A program made the position numbers and the translations under genes. A model generated the notes under the pieces. The model was not told the DNA's origin and ran no database searches. It worked only from the letters and a program-made list of their open reading frames with translations. A DNA stretch of 64,000 nt from Mucilaginibacter sp. (GTDB taxonomy: Bacteria > Bacteroidota > Bacteroidia > Sphingobacteriales > Sphingobacteriaceae): positions 124,001-188,000 of the forward strand of contig JAQBOM010000020.1 of the NCBI GenBank assembly GCA_028288025.1, in the 5' to 3' direction. The number at the start of each line of letters is the position of its first letter. Position 1 is the stretch's first letter. Positions 7,927 to 15,859 of the stretch are shown in pieces.

Positions 7927-9174
7927 GTGAGAAAATTTACCCCGGGCATTTATTGGTGCGCCGCATTAGTAGTATTAGCCGCTTGCCGAAAACCATATTT
8001 GATCCCTGCTATCACTGCCCCTGCAAGCTACCTGGTGGTTGAGGGTATCATTAATAGCGGTTCAGATTCAACCATCATTAAATTGAGCAAAACAGTTAAT
8101 ATATCGAACAAGACTACTGTTAACCCGGTGCTCAACGCTTTGCTTACGGTTGAAAGTAACAAGGGCGGTAACTACCCTTTAGCTGCCATAGGCCAGGGAA
8201 AATATGGATCACCCGGCTTAAATCTCGACAATACCTTAAAGTATCGTTTAAGAATAAAAACAGCTGATAATAGAGAATACCTGTCTGATTTTGTTCCAGT
8301 ATTAAACTCGCCTGCTGTTGATACCGTCAGTTATGGCATCCGGAGCAACGGCATTCAAATATTCACCGGCACACACGATCCGCAAAACAGCACGCATTAT
8401 TACCGCTGGGAATACCAGGAAACATGGGTAATTCATTCACATTACTATTCGTTTTATCAATCAAATGGCGACACGGTTACCGAACGAGACCTTGTTAACA
8501 ATCAGGTTTATCAGTGCTGGCAAAGCGACACTTCAAACGTCATCGTTTTAGCCTCGTCGGCTAATTTAACAAAGGACGTGATCAGCAATTTGCCCGTGAC
8601 CTTTGTTGAATCAACATCACCAAAATTAGATGGCAGCCAAAGCATAATTGTAAACCAGTATGCGCCCTCAACTAGTGCATACAGCATATTAGTGAAGCAG
8701 TATGCCTTAACCAGTGATGCTTATAATTTTTATGTGAACCTGAAAAAAAACACTGAGCAACTGGGTAGCATATTTGATGCTCAGCCATCACAAAATACAG
8801 GGAATATTCATTCGGTTACCAGCCCGTCTGAACCGGTTATCGGGTATATAAGCGCCGGCACTACCACAAGTAAAAGAATATTTATTACCAACCAGCAAAT
8901 ACCAGCCGCCTGGCTGCCAAACTTCGTATATAGCGATTGCAAGCTCGATTCCGTGTATTTGTATACTGTGCCGCGCGGAAGCGCTGTCGCGGTAAACGAA
9001 GAGGACGAATATTTCAACTATAATAAAAAGGGGAAATATTACGCGCAGCAAATTCCCATTGCTGTGCTTTTTAATCCGCTTAATGGGAAAGTAATTGGCC
9101 ACACGGGCTCGTCGCGCGAATGCGTGGATTGCACGCTGAGGGGCACAAATAAGCGGCCTGTTTTTTGGAAATAA
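7927..9174 (+). CDS. DUF4249-domain lipoprotein
   Basis: A 415-residue lipoprotein (lipobox LAAC, Cys20) beginning at GTG 7927; no ATG is available nearby. The N-terminal strand YLVVEGIINSGSDSTIIKLS and the middle YLSDFVPVLNSPAVDTVSYG are characteristic of DUF4249, and the C-terminus has SSRECVDCTLRGTNKRPVFW. DUF4249 proteins are usually encoded next to a TonB-dependent receptor and are thought to assist substrate uptake at the outer membrane. Here no receptor gene is adjacent, so it is an orphan. Function is not established. Confidence 0.85.
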   Translation: MRKFTPGIYWCAALVVLAACRKPYLIPAITAPASYLVVEGIINSGSDSTIIKLSKTVNISNKTTVNPVLNALLTVESNKGGNYPLAAIGQGKYGSPGLNLDNTLKYRLRIKTADNREYLSDFVPVLNSPAVDTVSYGIRSNGIQIFTGTHDPQNSTHYYRWEYQETWVIHSHYYSFYQSNGDTVTERDLVNNQVYQCWQSDTSNVIVLASSANLTKDVISNLPVTFVESTSPKLDGSQSIIVNQYAPSTSAYSILVKQYALTSDAYNFYVNLKKNTEQLGSIFDAQPSQNTGNIHSVTSPSEPVIGYISAGTTTSKRIFITNQQIPAAWLPNFVYSDCKLDSVYLYTVPRGSAVAVNEEDEYFNYNKKGKYYAQQIPIAVLFNPLNGKVIGHTGSSRECVDCTLRGTNKRPVFWK

Positions 9175-9227
9175 CAGGCTGCGGCTAATACAAAACATTT
9201 TAAATTTGTGAGAAACGACACTGTTCC

Positions 9228-9742
9228 ATGCAAAAGACCGAATGGTTCAATAGAAAATTTCCGCTAATTGAGGATAACGGCACCCTGCCTGCAATTATCG
9301 AGCGGTTAAGCGGCACGCCTGCCCGGGTTGAAGAAATAGCCGCCAGGCTGAACGATGCCGTTTTAACGGTAAAGCCAAATAACAAATGGTCGGTAAAGGA
9401 AGAAATAGGGCATTTATCAGATATGGAGCCGCTATGGCTGGCCAGGTTCGATGACCTGGCAATGGCCTGCCCGAATTAACAGTTGCCGATCTCACCAACC
9501 AACGCACACATACTGCCAACCACAACGCAACGGAAACACAAAAGCTGCTGCACCAGTTCAGGGAGCAAAGAGAGCTGTTTGTAAACCGCCTGCGCCATCT
9601 TACAGACGAGCAACTACTAAACTCGTCGCTGCATCCGCGCCTGAAAACGCCTATGCGCGTTGTCGACCTGGCGTACTTCGTTGCCGAGCATGATGATCAT
9701 CACCTGGCGAGTATTCGTGAGATAACGTTACCCGGCTTTTAA
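9228..9742 (+). pseudogene. Frameshifted DinB-family protein
   Basis: The frame from ATG 9228 encodes 83 residues with KWSVKEEIGHLSDMEPLWLARFDDLAM, a clear DinB-like start, then stops at 9477-9479. The remainder of the domain is encoded one frame back, ending at TAA 9740-9742, with ELTVADLTNQRTHTANHN and a final AEHDDHHLASI. The break lies in ATGGCCTG near 9462-9470, where restoring one G would give AMGLPELTVAD. DinB proteins are four-helix metalloproteins with a three-His site. Metal-binding histidines are present in both halves (GHL, HDDHH). This is either a one-base deletion that inactivates the gene or a sequencing error. Confidence 0.8.
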
Positions 9743-10411
9743 CATCACATAAAAATAAACTTCGCGGCGAGTATAAAACCCCAGCCGTTTATACACTTCT
9801 ATGGCGCGCTCGTTATCATGCCGGACATGTAAAAAAGGAGTTTCTGACGCTTTTTTAACGCGATTGATATGATGAACCAATAATTGCCGCGCATAACCCT
9901 TTCCAACGTAATCCGGATGTGTACACACAGCACTTACCTCGGCATATGCAAAGGCATGCATGCGCTGCCCGGCCATAGCCGCCAGCTTGCCGTTCTCGAA
10001 AATACCCATATAATGCCCGAACCGGATGGTCTCGGCAGCGAACGGCCCGGGGTTGGTTAATTTGGCCAGGGCAACCATCTCGGGCGCATATTCGTGCGTT
10101 AATGGAACCAGTTCGGCCGACACGTTATCCTGCTCTTTAAAAACATCACAAACCATCTGTAATCCTTTTATAACCTGCAATACTTTCCATTGCGGAGAAA
10201 CTTCTGTTTCGTCGGGTGTTAAAAGTAATACCGGTCCGTTATGCGGAAGCTGTTCATAGAGCAACTGAAAATTTTCGCCGGTATTTTCTTCAAATCCCGC
10301 GAAGGGCGAAACTTCCTTATCAAAATATCTCACCGGGCCGTTTCCAAAAGCAAGATCCTTATTACCCGAAATTAAAGCGTTCCAGGCGGGATTGTCCAAT
10401 ACATGTTTCAT
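9728..10411 (-). CDS. GNAT-family N-acetyltransferase
   Basis: A 227-residue two-part protein. The N-terminal half (to about residue 100) is a degenerate GNAT-like half. The C-terminal half has AEVSAVCTHPDYVGKGYARQLL, where VGKGYA is the acetyl-CoA pyrophosphate loop, and HVRHDNERAIEVYKRLGF, the standard beta6-beta7 end. This resembles the FR47/YobR-type acetyltransferases. The acceptor is unknown. Starts are GTG 10414 or ATG 10411. I use the ATG. The last 15 bp overlap the end of the DinB pseudogene on the opposite strand. Confidence 0.85.
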   Translation of the reverse strand: MKHVLDNPAWNALISGNKDLAFGNGPVRYFDKEVSPFAGFEENTGENFQLLYEQLPHNGPVLLLTPDETEVSPQWKVLQVIKGLQMVCDVFKEQDNVSAELVPLTHEYAPEMVALAKLTNPGPFAAETIRFGHYMGIFENGKLAAMAGQRMHAFAYAEVSAVCTHPDYVGKGYARQLLVHHINRVKKASETPFLHVRHDNERAIEVYKRLGFYTRREVYFYVMLKAG

Positions 10412-10416
10412 CACGG

Positions 10417-10424
10417 CAAACGTA
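10417..10424 (-). promoter_or_regulatory. -7-like box placed almost at the GNAT start codon
   Basis: On the minus strand TACGTTTG matches TAnnTTTG perfectly and ends 5 nt before the ATG at 10411. If used, the transcript would begin at or next to the start codon, that is, leaderless. No -33 TTG is visible. Confidence 0.35.
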
Positions 10425-10585
10425 TAAAAAAGCTTTGTATTTAGACTTAGAAGGCACGATTATCATTTCCAGCGCTGCGCGGATTTCAGTCTTTTTAAAA
10501 AAAAAATATTTCATTCAATTTGATCATTTAAAAACCAATCGTAAACCGGTGGGTTATTAATCAAAGACTGAAAGGAACATCCATC

Positions 10586-11503
10586 ATGAATGACGAAATA
10601 AATAACCAAATACCGCCCGCCGGAAAATTGGAAAATCCAACTACAAAATATCCCAAGCCGCCATTCAAATCACAGTCCCAGCCATGGCCGGGATTGGCGG
10701 GTAAAATGGACCCGCGTCCTGACCACGGCGAACAAAGCTATAAGGGTTCAGGCCGTTTAACGGGCCGCAAAGCATTGATAACCGGCGGAGATTCGGGCAT
10801 GGGGCGCGCAGCAGCTATTGCCTATGCGCGCGAAGGAGCCGATGTAGCCATAAACTATTTCCCCACTGAAGAACCAGATGCGCGGGAGGTAATTGAGCTT
10901 ATCAAAGCCGAAGGGCGCAGAGCAATAGCTATTCCCGGAGATTTGCGCGACGAAGCATTTTGTCGGCACCTCGTTGATGAAGCAGCGCAGCGCTTGGGCG
11001 GCCTCGATATTGTAGTGAATAACGCCGGCAGGCAGCAGGCTTATCAGTCAATCCTGGATATACCAAATGAGGAGTTCGACTGGACGATGAAGGCCAACAT
11101 TTACGCGCCATTCTGGATCATCAAAGCCGCTCTCCCCCACTTACAGCCGGGATCGTCAATCATCGGTACTACATCCGAGCAGGCTTATGACCCCTCACCC
11201 GACCTGTATGACTATGCGCAAACCAAAGCAGCCACCATGAACTATGTTAAGTCGCTCGCCAAACAACTCGGGCCAAAAGGCATCCGTGTGAATGGCGTAG
11301 CGCCCGGGCCTATCTGGACGCCTTTACAGGTTAGCGGTGGCGCAACCCAGGAGAAGCTGGTAAAATTCGGCGGACAAACGCCATTTGGCAGGCCGGGCCA
11401 GCCTGCAGAACTAGCCTCCATTTATGTACAGCTCGCGGCTAACGATGCCAGCTTTGCCAACGGACAGATTTACGGCGCAGCCGGAGGTACAGGGCAACCA
11501 TAA
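10586..11503 (+). CDS. SDR-family oxidoreductase, general-stress type (YhdF/YghA-like)
   Basis: A 305-residue NAD(P)-dependent short-chain dehydrogenase. An N-terminal Pro-rich extension (residues 1-58, with PPFKSQSQPWPGLAGKM) is typical of the YhdF/YghA stress subgroup. Then come the cofactor loop TGGDSGMG at 66-73, NNAG, and the catalytic Tyr-x3-Lys in YAQTK near 210-214. The C-terminus ends in the normal GQIYGAAGG strand. The substrate is unknown; E. coli YghA acts on aldehydes. It is a single gene followed by a hairpin. Confidence 0.9.
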   Translation: MNDEINNQIPPAGKLENPTTKYPKPPFKSQSQPWPGLAGKMDPRPDHGEQSYKGSGRLTGRKALITGGDSGMGRAAAIAYAREGADVAINYFPTEEPDAREVIELIKAEGRRAIAIPGDLRDEAFCRHLVDEAAQRLGGLDIVVNNAGRQQAYQSILDIPNEEFDWTMKANIYAPFWIIKAALPHLQPGSSIIGTTSEQAYDPSPDLYDYAQTKAATMNYVKSLAKQLGPKGIRVNGVAPGPIWTPLQVSGGATQEKLVKFGGQTPFGRPGQPAELASIYVQLAANDASFANGQIYGAAGGTGQP

Positions 11504-11531
11504 AATTTAACTACAAAAACAGACTAATGAG

Positions 11532-11565
11532 GAGCCGGAAGGAACAATATGTGCCTTTCCGGCTC
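11532..11565 (+). terminator. Hairpin terminator after the SDR gene
   Basis: GAGCCGGAAGG pairs with CCTTTCCGGCTC with one bulged base and an 11-nt loop, 29 bp after the SDR stop. The following T-run is weak (TTGCT), so termination may be partial. Confidence 0.6.
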
Positions 11566-11694
11566 TTGCTATATCAGCGACAATTTCTTGCAGCCGGTTC
11601 GATTCTCCAAAGCATCCCATATTTTAATATATTTAATTAATTATTAAACAATTTAACTTTAAATTAGTTAAATAGATATAACCAATCTACTAAT

Positions 11695-12201
11695 ATGAAA
11701 AATATATCAAAATGGCTTACTGTAGCCTTGTTGGGTATCAGCACGACGCTTGCCACAGCCCAGACTGCAACAACCAGAAAATCAAAAGCGAGTGTACAAA
11801 CTTCAACATCAGTTCATGTTAAAACAGATGGCACACCCGATAGGCGCTATAACGATAATGCAAAGGTGACCATGCAAGCGTCCCATGTAAGAAACAACGG
11901 CTCCCCGGACAAACGTTATAAAGAAAACCGGACAACTGAAGCAAGCAGAACTGTTCAAAGCACTCATACCAAAGCTGATGGTACGCCAGACAGGCGGTAC
12001 AGCGAAAATCAAACTGCAACCACACGCGACAACGCACCATCGCGGATGAGCACCGCTGAACATCGTACAGCTTCAAACGTAAGTACTTCTACATCGATAC
12101 ACGTTAAAAAAGATGGGACACCGGATATGCGCTACAAAGAAAACAGGAGAAACCATTTAAACAAAGATGGTTCTGTTGACAGGCGCTATAAGCAACGGTA
12201 A
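11695..12201 (+). CDS. Secreted protein with five copies of an H-x-K-x-D-G-T-P-D-x-R-Y repeat
   Basis: A 168-residue exported protein (signal peptide to about TTLATAQ). It is built almost wholly from five copies of a 15-residue motif: HVKTDGTPDRRYNDN, HVRNNGSPDKRYKEN, HTKADGTPDRRYSEN, HVKKDGTPDMRYKEN and HLNKDGSVDRRYKQR, separated by Thr/Ser-rich spacers. The invariant positions are His, Gly, Asp, Arg and Tyr. The mature protein is strongly basic and probably disordered between repeats. I recall a similar KDGTPDxRYKEN motif in short Bacteroidota proteins but no function. A strong terminator follows. Confidence 0.75.
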   Translation: MKNISKWLTVALLGISTTLATAQTATTRKSKASVQTSTSVHVKTDGTPDRRYNDNAKVTMQASHVRNNGSPDKRYKENRTTEASRTVQSTHTKADGTPDRRYSENQTATTRDNAPSRMSTAEHRTASNVSTSTSIHVKKDGTPDMRYKENRRNHLNKDGSVDRRYKQR

Positions 12202-12236
12202 TAGGTTTTAATACAAGTGAATGTAATATAACGGAA

Positions 12237-12266
12237 ACGCCGGGTAAGTTGTCCGGCGTCTTTTTT
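12237..12266 (+). terminator. Intrinsic terminator after the repeat protein
   Basis: ACGCCGG (12237-12243) pairs with CCGGCGT (12253-12259), followed by a T-run through 12266. Confidence 0.85.
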
Positions 12267-12422
12267 GTCCCTTAACTGTCTTCACTAGTCTGATATTCAA
12301 CTACATCCTTCTCCTCCATGCGGCATAAAACGAAATATCTTAAACTTAAACGGCTTTGGTTTGTTATTTAAGCTAATGGTGATCATAAAATGAATTATGA
12401 TCACCTGATAACAAATAAAGTC

Positions 12423-13280
12423 ATGAAAATTAAATTTCTGTTACCGTTAATAGTGTTAGCCGCAGCAGTAACCCAGGGTTGCGTCAGCAATAAAAAATAT
12501 GCTGAGCTGCAATCCCGTTACGACAGGTCGATCGACACCAACCGCAACCTTAAACAAAGCTGGCAGGTTACCCAGCAAGAACTGTCCGGGTCGCGTGCGC
12601 AGGCACAAAGCCTGCAGGATCAAATAGCCCAGGCAAAATCAAACGCGGCCGCCTTGCAGGATGCGCTGAATAAATGTTTATCAGGCAGCAACCAGGGGAA
12701 TGTAAATATTGCAAAACTGGCCGACCAGATAAATGCCTCGGATAAATACATTCAGCACCTTGTTAACCTTAAAAACAAGAGCGATTCGCTTAACCAGATA
12801 TTGACCACTAATCTGACACGCTCATTGAGCGCCGACGAAATGAGGGATGTGGATGTGAAAGTGTTAAAGGGGGTTGTTTTTATTTCTTTATCGGATAACA
12901 TGCTTTACAAATCGGGCAGTTACCAAATTTCGGACAGAGCCGGGAAAACGTTAGCCAAAATAGCTAAGATCATTAATGACTACCCCGATTACGATGTGTT
13001 GATTGAAGGCAATACCGACAACGTGCCTATTGCGCAGGTAAATATCCGTAACAACTGGGACCTGAGCGCGCTTAGGGCATCCTCGGTAGTGCAGGCCCTG
13101 CAAAACAGTTATAACGTGGATCCGAAACGTTTAACAGCCGGCGGACGTGGTGAATATAATCCCGTTGCCGACAACGGCACCCCAGCGGGTAAATCAAAAA
13201 ACAGGCGCACCCAAATCATCATCGCGCCAAAACTCGACCAATTTATGTCGCTGATCGGGAAACCGGAACCGGCACATTAA
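12423..13280 (+). CDS. OmpA-family lipoprotein with coiled-coil N-terminus
   Basis: A 285-residue lipoprotein. I start at ATG 12423 because the signal peptide MKIKFLLPLIVLAAAVTQGC begins there. The first half is a Gln/Ala-rich coiled coil (about residues 25-115). The second half is an OmpA_C domain with EGNTDNVPI and NNWDLSALRASSVVQAL, which holds the Asp and Arg that bind the meso-DAP of peptidoglycan. It should sit in the outer membrane and anchor it to the cell wall. It is monocistronic with its own terminator. Confidence 0.92.
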   Translation: MKIKFLLPLIVLAAAVTQGCVSNKKYAELQSRYDRSIDTNRNLKQSWQVTQQELSGSRAQAQSLQDQIAQAKSNAAALQDALNKCLSGSNQGNVNIAKLADQINASDKYIQHLVNLKNKSDSLNQILTTNLTRSLSADEMRDVDVKVLKGVVFISLSDNMLYKSGSYQISDRAGKTLAKIAKIINDYPDYDVLIEGNTDNVPIAQVNIRNNWDLSALRASSVVQALQNSYNVDPKRLTAGGRGEYNPVADNGTPAGKSKNRRTQIIIAPKLDQFMSLIGKPEPAH

Positions 13281-13301
13281 TTAAATTAAACTAATATTTC
13301 A

Positions 13302-13328
13302 AGCCCCGGTAAAACGGGGCTTTTTTTT
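13302..13328 (+). terminator. Intrinsic terminator after the OmpA gene
   Basis: AGCCCCG (13302-13308), a six-nt loop and CGGGGCT (13315-13321), followed by eight Ts. Confidence 0.92.
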
Positions 13329-13336
13329 GCCGTACC

Positions 13337-13379
13337 TATATCAAAAAGTAAAATATTATATATTTAACTTTTTGATATA
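13337..13379. repeat. 13 bp perfect inverted repeat just ahead of the next start codon
   Basis: TATATCAAAAAGT (13337-13349) and ACTTTTTGATATA (13367-13379) are exact reverse complements around a 17-nt A+T loop. The right arm ends 3 bp before the ATG at 13383. It could be an operator, or an RNA hairpin that blocks the start. Confidence 0.7.
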
Positions 13380-13382
13380 TCC

Positions 13383-13853
13383 ATGGATTATCCGATTACC
13401 TCCAAATTCACAAATTCATTTCGGTTCAAGGCCCTTGTAATTACGCTGTTAGCCATTTTGGTGAACACAATTGCTATTGCAAACTGCATAGCAAGTTTCA
13501 GCACTGATTACCAGGGTCAATCAATTATCTTCGTTATAATTTCAGTTATTTTAATGGGCGTTTACTTATACTTCGCTGTACAGTTGTTACGAAAAATCAC
13601 AGCCACCTATGACGGGATTGTTATTGATTACATATTAACAGGGCGACAAGTAATAATCCATTATGCCGACATTGTGCATGTAAGCAGTTATCGCAGAAAC
13701 ATCAATCGTGGTAATATACGTGCGCCGCGAAGCTATCTTTGGTTGGAGATTGAACTTACCACCGGTAAATATATCTCATTCAACGAATATGAGTACAGTA
13801 ATTACGACGAACTCAAAGAAGCAATCCGGGAATATCGTTTCAAACTCAGGTAA
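13383..13853 (+). CDS. Small membrane protein with PH-like cytoplasmic domain
   Basis: A 156-residue protein with two transmembrane helices (about residues 17-38 and 48-70), followed by a beta-rich domain with ATYDGIVIDYILTGRQVIIHYADIVHV and a terminal helix. This layout is like bacterial PH (bPH) domain membrane proteins, but the similarity is structural guesswork. No family name can be given with certainty. The inverted repeat immediately upstream may control it. Confidence 0.6.
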   Translation: MDYPITSKFTNSFRFKALVITLLAILVNTIAIANCIASFSTDYQGQSIIFVIISVILMGVYLYFAVQLLRKITATYDGIVIDYILTGRQVIIHYADIVHVSSYRRNINRGNIRAPRSYLWLEIELTTGKYISFNEYEYSNYDELKEAIREYRFKLR

Positions 13854-14038
13854 TTAGCCCGCGAAAAACCCAATTTCCTATTGTAACATCCTTCGCATTC
13901 ATGTCGTCCAATCCAGTAATAACAATTTAACTGGCCTACCCGTCTCTTTTGACAAAATATTATGCCTGATAATCAATTAGTTACCAATATATTGTATTTT
14001 TATAGAACTATGTATTGCATAATACTATATGAAACATA

Positions 14039-14046
14039 TATCTTTG
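14039..14046 (+). promoter_or_regulatory. Candidate promoter for the 14.1-15.0 kb pair
   Basis: TATCTTTG fits TAnnTTTG, with a TTG at 14015-14017 (spacer 21 nt). It stands 66 bp before the ATG at 14113, so it would give a moderate leader. Confidence 0.45.
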
Positions 14047-14112
14047 ATAAAAGGAATGACAAGAAACTGTCTCCTACAAATAAATTCAGGCTTACACTAA
14101 AACGATCCTAAC

Positions 14113-14502
14113 ATGAAAACAAGCTTTTACTTAACCGCCTTCTGCCTCGTATCTTTAAGTATTTTTCTGCTTTATACAAAAATGGGAAACAACACGGGCA
14201 ACATCGCTATTGCGGTAAACGATGCTGAAGATACCTACAGGTTTACCGCCTCGTTTGACCCGAATGCCACACCGAGAGTTTTGAATTATATCAATAAAAA
14301 TGTTGAGCCAACAAACTTTGAGATAACGACCCAGCGGATAGATATAACCACCCGGTTAAATGATAATACCGAATTCTACATAAAAGAATCCCCCGGCGAA
14401 TTAAAGGTAGTGCTCGACAAAAGAAGAAACCCGCATGCCTCCTATTTACGCATAAAACGGATGTGTGAGGGGATAAAAAATCTGTTAGCAGGCAAATCTT
14501 AA
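14113..14502 (+). CDS. Hypothetical membrane-anchored or secreted protein, 129 residues
   Basis: An N-terminal hydrophobic segment (residues 5-22, FYLTAFCLVSLSIFLLY) serves as signal or anchor. The rest is soluble, with DTYRFTASFDPNATPRVLNY and a basic C-terminus. No family is recognised. It lies 35 bp before the next gene and the two probably form an operon. Confidence 0.55.
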   Translation: MKTSFYLTAFCLVSLSIFLLYTKMGNNTGNIAIAVNDAEDTYRFTASFDPNATPRVLNYINKNVEPTNFEITTQRIDITTRLNDNTEFYIKESPGELKVVLDKRRNPHASYLRIKRMCEGIKNLLAGKS

Positions 14503-14537
14503 AATCTTAATTAATATAAAACCTCAACTAATTTAAA

Positions 14538-14963
14538 ATGAAAACAATAACACTTATTTTCTCCCTCCTGGTAGCTGGATGCACCATGAGTTTCGCCCAA
14601 TGCGAAAAAAACCTTGTACTCACCTCGTCCAAAACCGAGCATATGAATGCCGATGGCGTTGTTCAGCGTACTGATGATGAAACAGCGAAGATCGAACTAA
14701 GCAAAACAGCCATAAACGTATCGGTAAATGATGAACACAAAATAACTGGTACCATCAAATCTCAAACCTGCGATTGGAAGGTTCCCTTTAAAGACGGAAA
14801 AACCGTTATAAAAGCATCCGTAAGTAACGACCAGGGCGAAGAAAAGAACGTAACCATTACCATCGAAGGCAAAGAAGGTAAAGTTACCCTCTTGTTTGAA
14901 ATGGACGGCATGCCCGACGACCGCATAAGGGTTGGCATTGATAAATTCGCCGAAAAGAGCTAA
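14538..14963 (+). CDS. Hypothetical secreted protein, 141 residues
   Basis: The signal peptide is MKTITLIFSLLVAGCTMSFA, with either signal peptidase I cleavage after SFA or a lipobox at Cys15. The mature part is a charged beta-sandwich-like domain with repeated short strands (TAKIELSKTAINVSVNDEHK, KVTLLFEM). No family is recognised. A strong hairpin follows the stop. Confidence 0.55.
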   Translation: MKTITLIFSLLVAGCTMSFAQCEKNLVLTSSKTEHMNADGVVQRTDDETAKIELSKTAINVSVNDEHKITGTIKSQTCDWKVPFKDGKTVIKASVSNDQGEEKNVTITIEGKEGKVTLLFEMDGMPDDRIRVGIDKFAEKS

Positions 14964-14971
14964 GTTAATTT

Positions 14972-15002
14972 AGCCGTACAAAGCGCTGAGCTTTGTACGG
15001 CT
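14972..15002. terminator. Hairpin between convergent genes
   Basis: AGCCGTACAAAGC (14972-14984) pairs perfectly with GCTTTGTACGGCT (14990-15002) around a five-nt loop. It separates a plus-strand gene from a minus-strand gene and could stop transcripts from both sides. The T-run is present on the plus side (TTACTTTT). Confidence 0.8.
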
Positions 15003-15008
15003 TTACTT

Positions 15009-15467
15009 TTATTGGTTGGTGTAACTGCACTGAAACTTCCCTTCGGTAACCACGCCGGTAGCACCTGCCTGGTTATCACCTGAAAATTGGAATGTACCGG
15101 CTACAGTATTACTGGTAAATGAGGTTATCGTAACAGTCCCTGTCGCTCCCATATAGCTATCCTGTAAGCTTGCGCTGGCAGAAAAAGTCGCGCTTGCAGC
15201 CCCGGTCGCAATATCGAACGTACCCACCTTTACGCCACCTGTTACTATCAAATAAATATTCGATGAACTATTGCCCCGGCCAACAATTTGAATTACATCG
15301 TTACTTTTACTGTAAGATGCTGTCATAGCGGTAAAAGCAAAAGGTGTGCCGTTGAACTTTAACGATGCGCTTGCGGATGTTTTTGCAGCGACGGTACTTT
15401 TTTTACAGGAATTAAAGGTCAATGTGCACAGCGCGGCCATTGAAAATAGCAATACTAATTTTTTCAT
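15009..15467 (-). CDS. DUF6252-like lipoprotein
   Basis: A 152-residue lipoprotein (lipobox FNSC, Cys20). The mature domain has SASLKFNGTPFAFTAMTASY, then IQIVGRGNSSSNIYLIVTGG and a late strand TVAGTFQFSGDN, which follows the DUF6252 pattern of Bacteroidota. The function is unknown. It has its own near-ideal promoter upstream. Confidence 0.72.
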   Translation of the reverse strand: MKKLVLLFSMAALCTLTFNSCKKSTVAAKTSASASLKFNGTPFAFTAMTASYSKSNDVIQIVGRGNSSSNIYLIVTGGVKVGTFDIATGAASATFSASASLQDSYMGATGTVTITSFTSNTVAGTFQFSGDNQAGATGVVTEGKFQCSYTNQ

Positions 15468-15487
15468 GTTTTAAGATTTAAGTGATC

Positions 15488-15517
15488 CAAATATAATTGA
15501 AAATTTAAATATTACAA
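15488..15517 (-). promoter_or_regulatory. Consensus Bacteroidota promoter for the DUF6252-like gene
   Basis: Read on the minus strand, TTTG with TTG at 15517-15515 is followed by exactly 19 nt and then TATATTTG (15495-15488). This is the full consensus TTG-N19-TAnnTTTG. The leader to the ATG is about 20 nt. Confidence 0.8.
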
Positions 15518-15600
15518 ATTAGTTAATTAATATTTACCCCATGAGCAAGTGTTAATTATCCAGATAAACAGGGAAACAGCAATAAAATAGACAGGGACAA

Positions 15601-15625
15601 TAGCCCGTATTAGGGAATACGGCTA
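15601..15625 (-). terminator. Hairpin over the GDCCVxC stop codon
   Basis: TAGCCCGTATT and AATACGGCTA pair with one bulged C around a four-nt loop. The hairpin covers the TAG stop of the minus-strand gene. No T-run follows, so it is a weak terminator or an mRNA 3' stabiliser. Confidence 0.45.
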
Positions 15626-15850
15626 CCTGGGGTTATTTGTGCAACACGATGTGCCCGCCTGAGCAGGCGGGCATTTTACTGAGCCGTAACTGCAAAAAAC
15701 GCAGCAATCGCCGGCTTGTGGCTTAAGAATGGTTTTACAGCTCTCACATTCATAAAAAAATAAGCACGAATCTTCGGGCATTGTTTCCGCTTTTGCAAAA
15801 TCGCAAGCCGGGCAGGTAATTATTGAATTGAGAATTATGGAACTTATCAT
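15623..15850 (-). CDS. GDCCVxC domain-containing protein (Cys form)
   Basis: A 75-residue cytoplasmic Cys-rich protein. It contains a first CPxC pair (ITCPACDF), a second CxxC (YECESCKTIL) and the defining GDCCVFCSYGSVKCPP. In this family the last Cys of the motif can be selenocysteine. Here it is a plain Cys codon. Zinc or thiol chemistry, possibly linked to mercury or metal handling, is usually suspected but not proven. The C-terminal CPPAQAGTSCC is encoded in part by a perfect 9-bp-stem hairpin (15653-15672). It starts 9 bp after the holA stop and is cotranscribed. Confidence 0.88.
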   Translation of the reverse strand: MISSIILNSIITCPACDFAKAETMPEDSCLFFYECESCKTILKPQAGDCCVFCSYGSVKCPPAQAGTSCCTNNPR

Positions 15851-15859
15851 TTGTTAACT

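Noticed and set aside
15653..15672. Strong GCCCGCCTG hairpin as a terminator
   Set aside because: It lies within the GDCCVxC coding sequence (CPPAQAG codons), upstream of the stop. It could still be a small repeat insertion.
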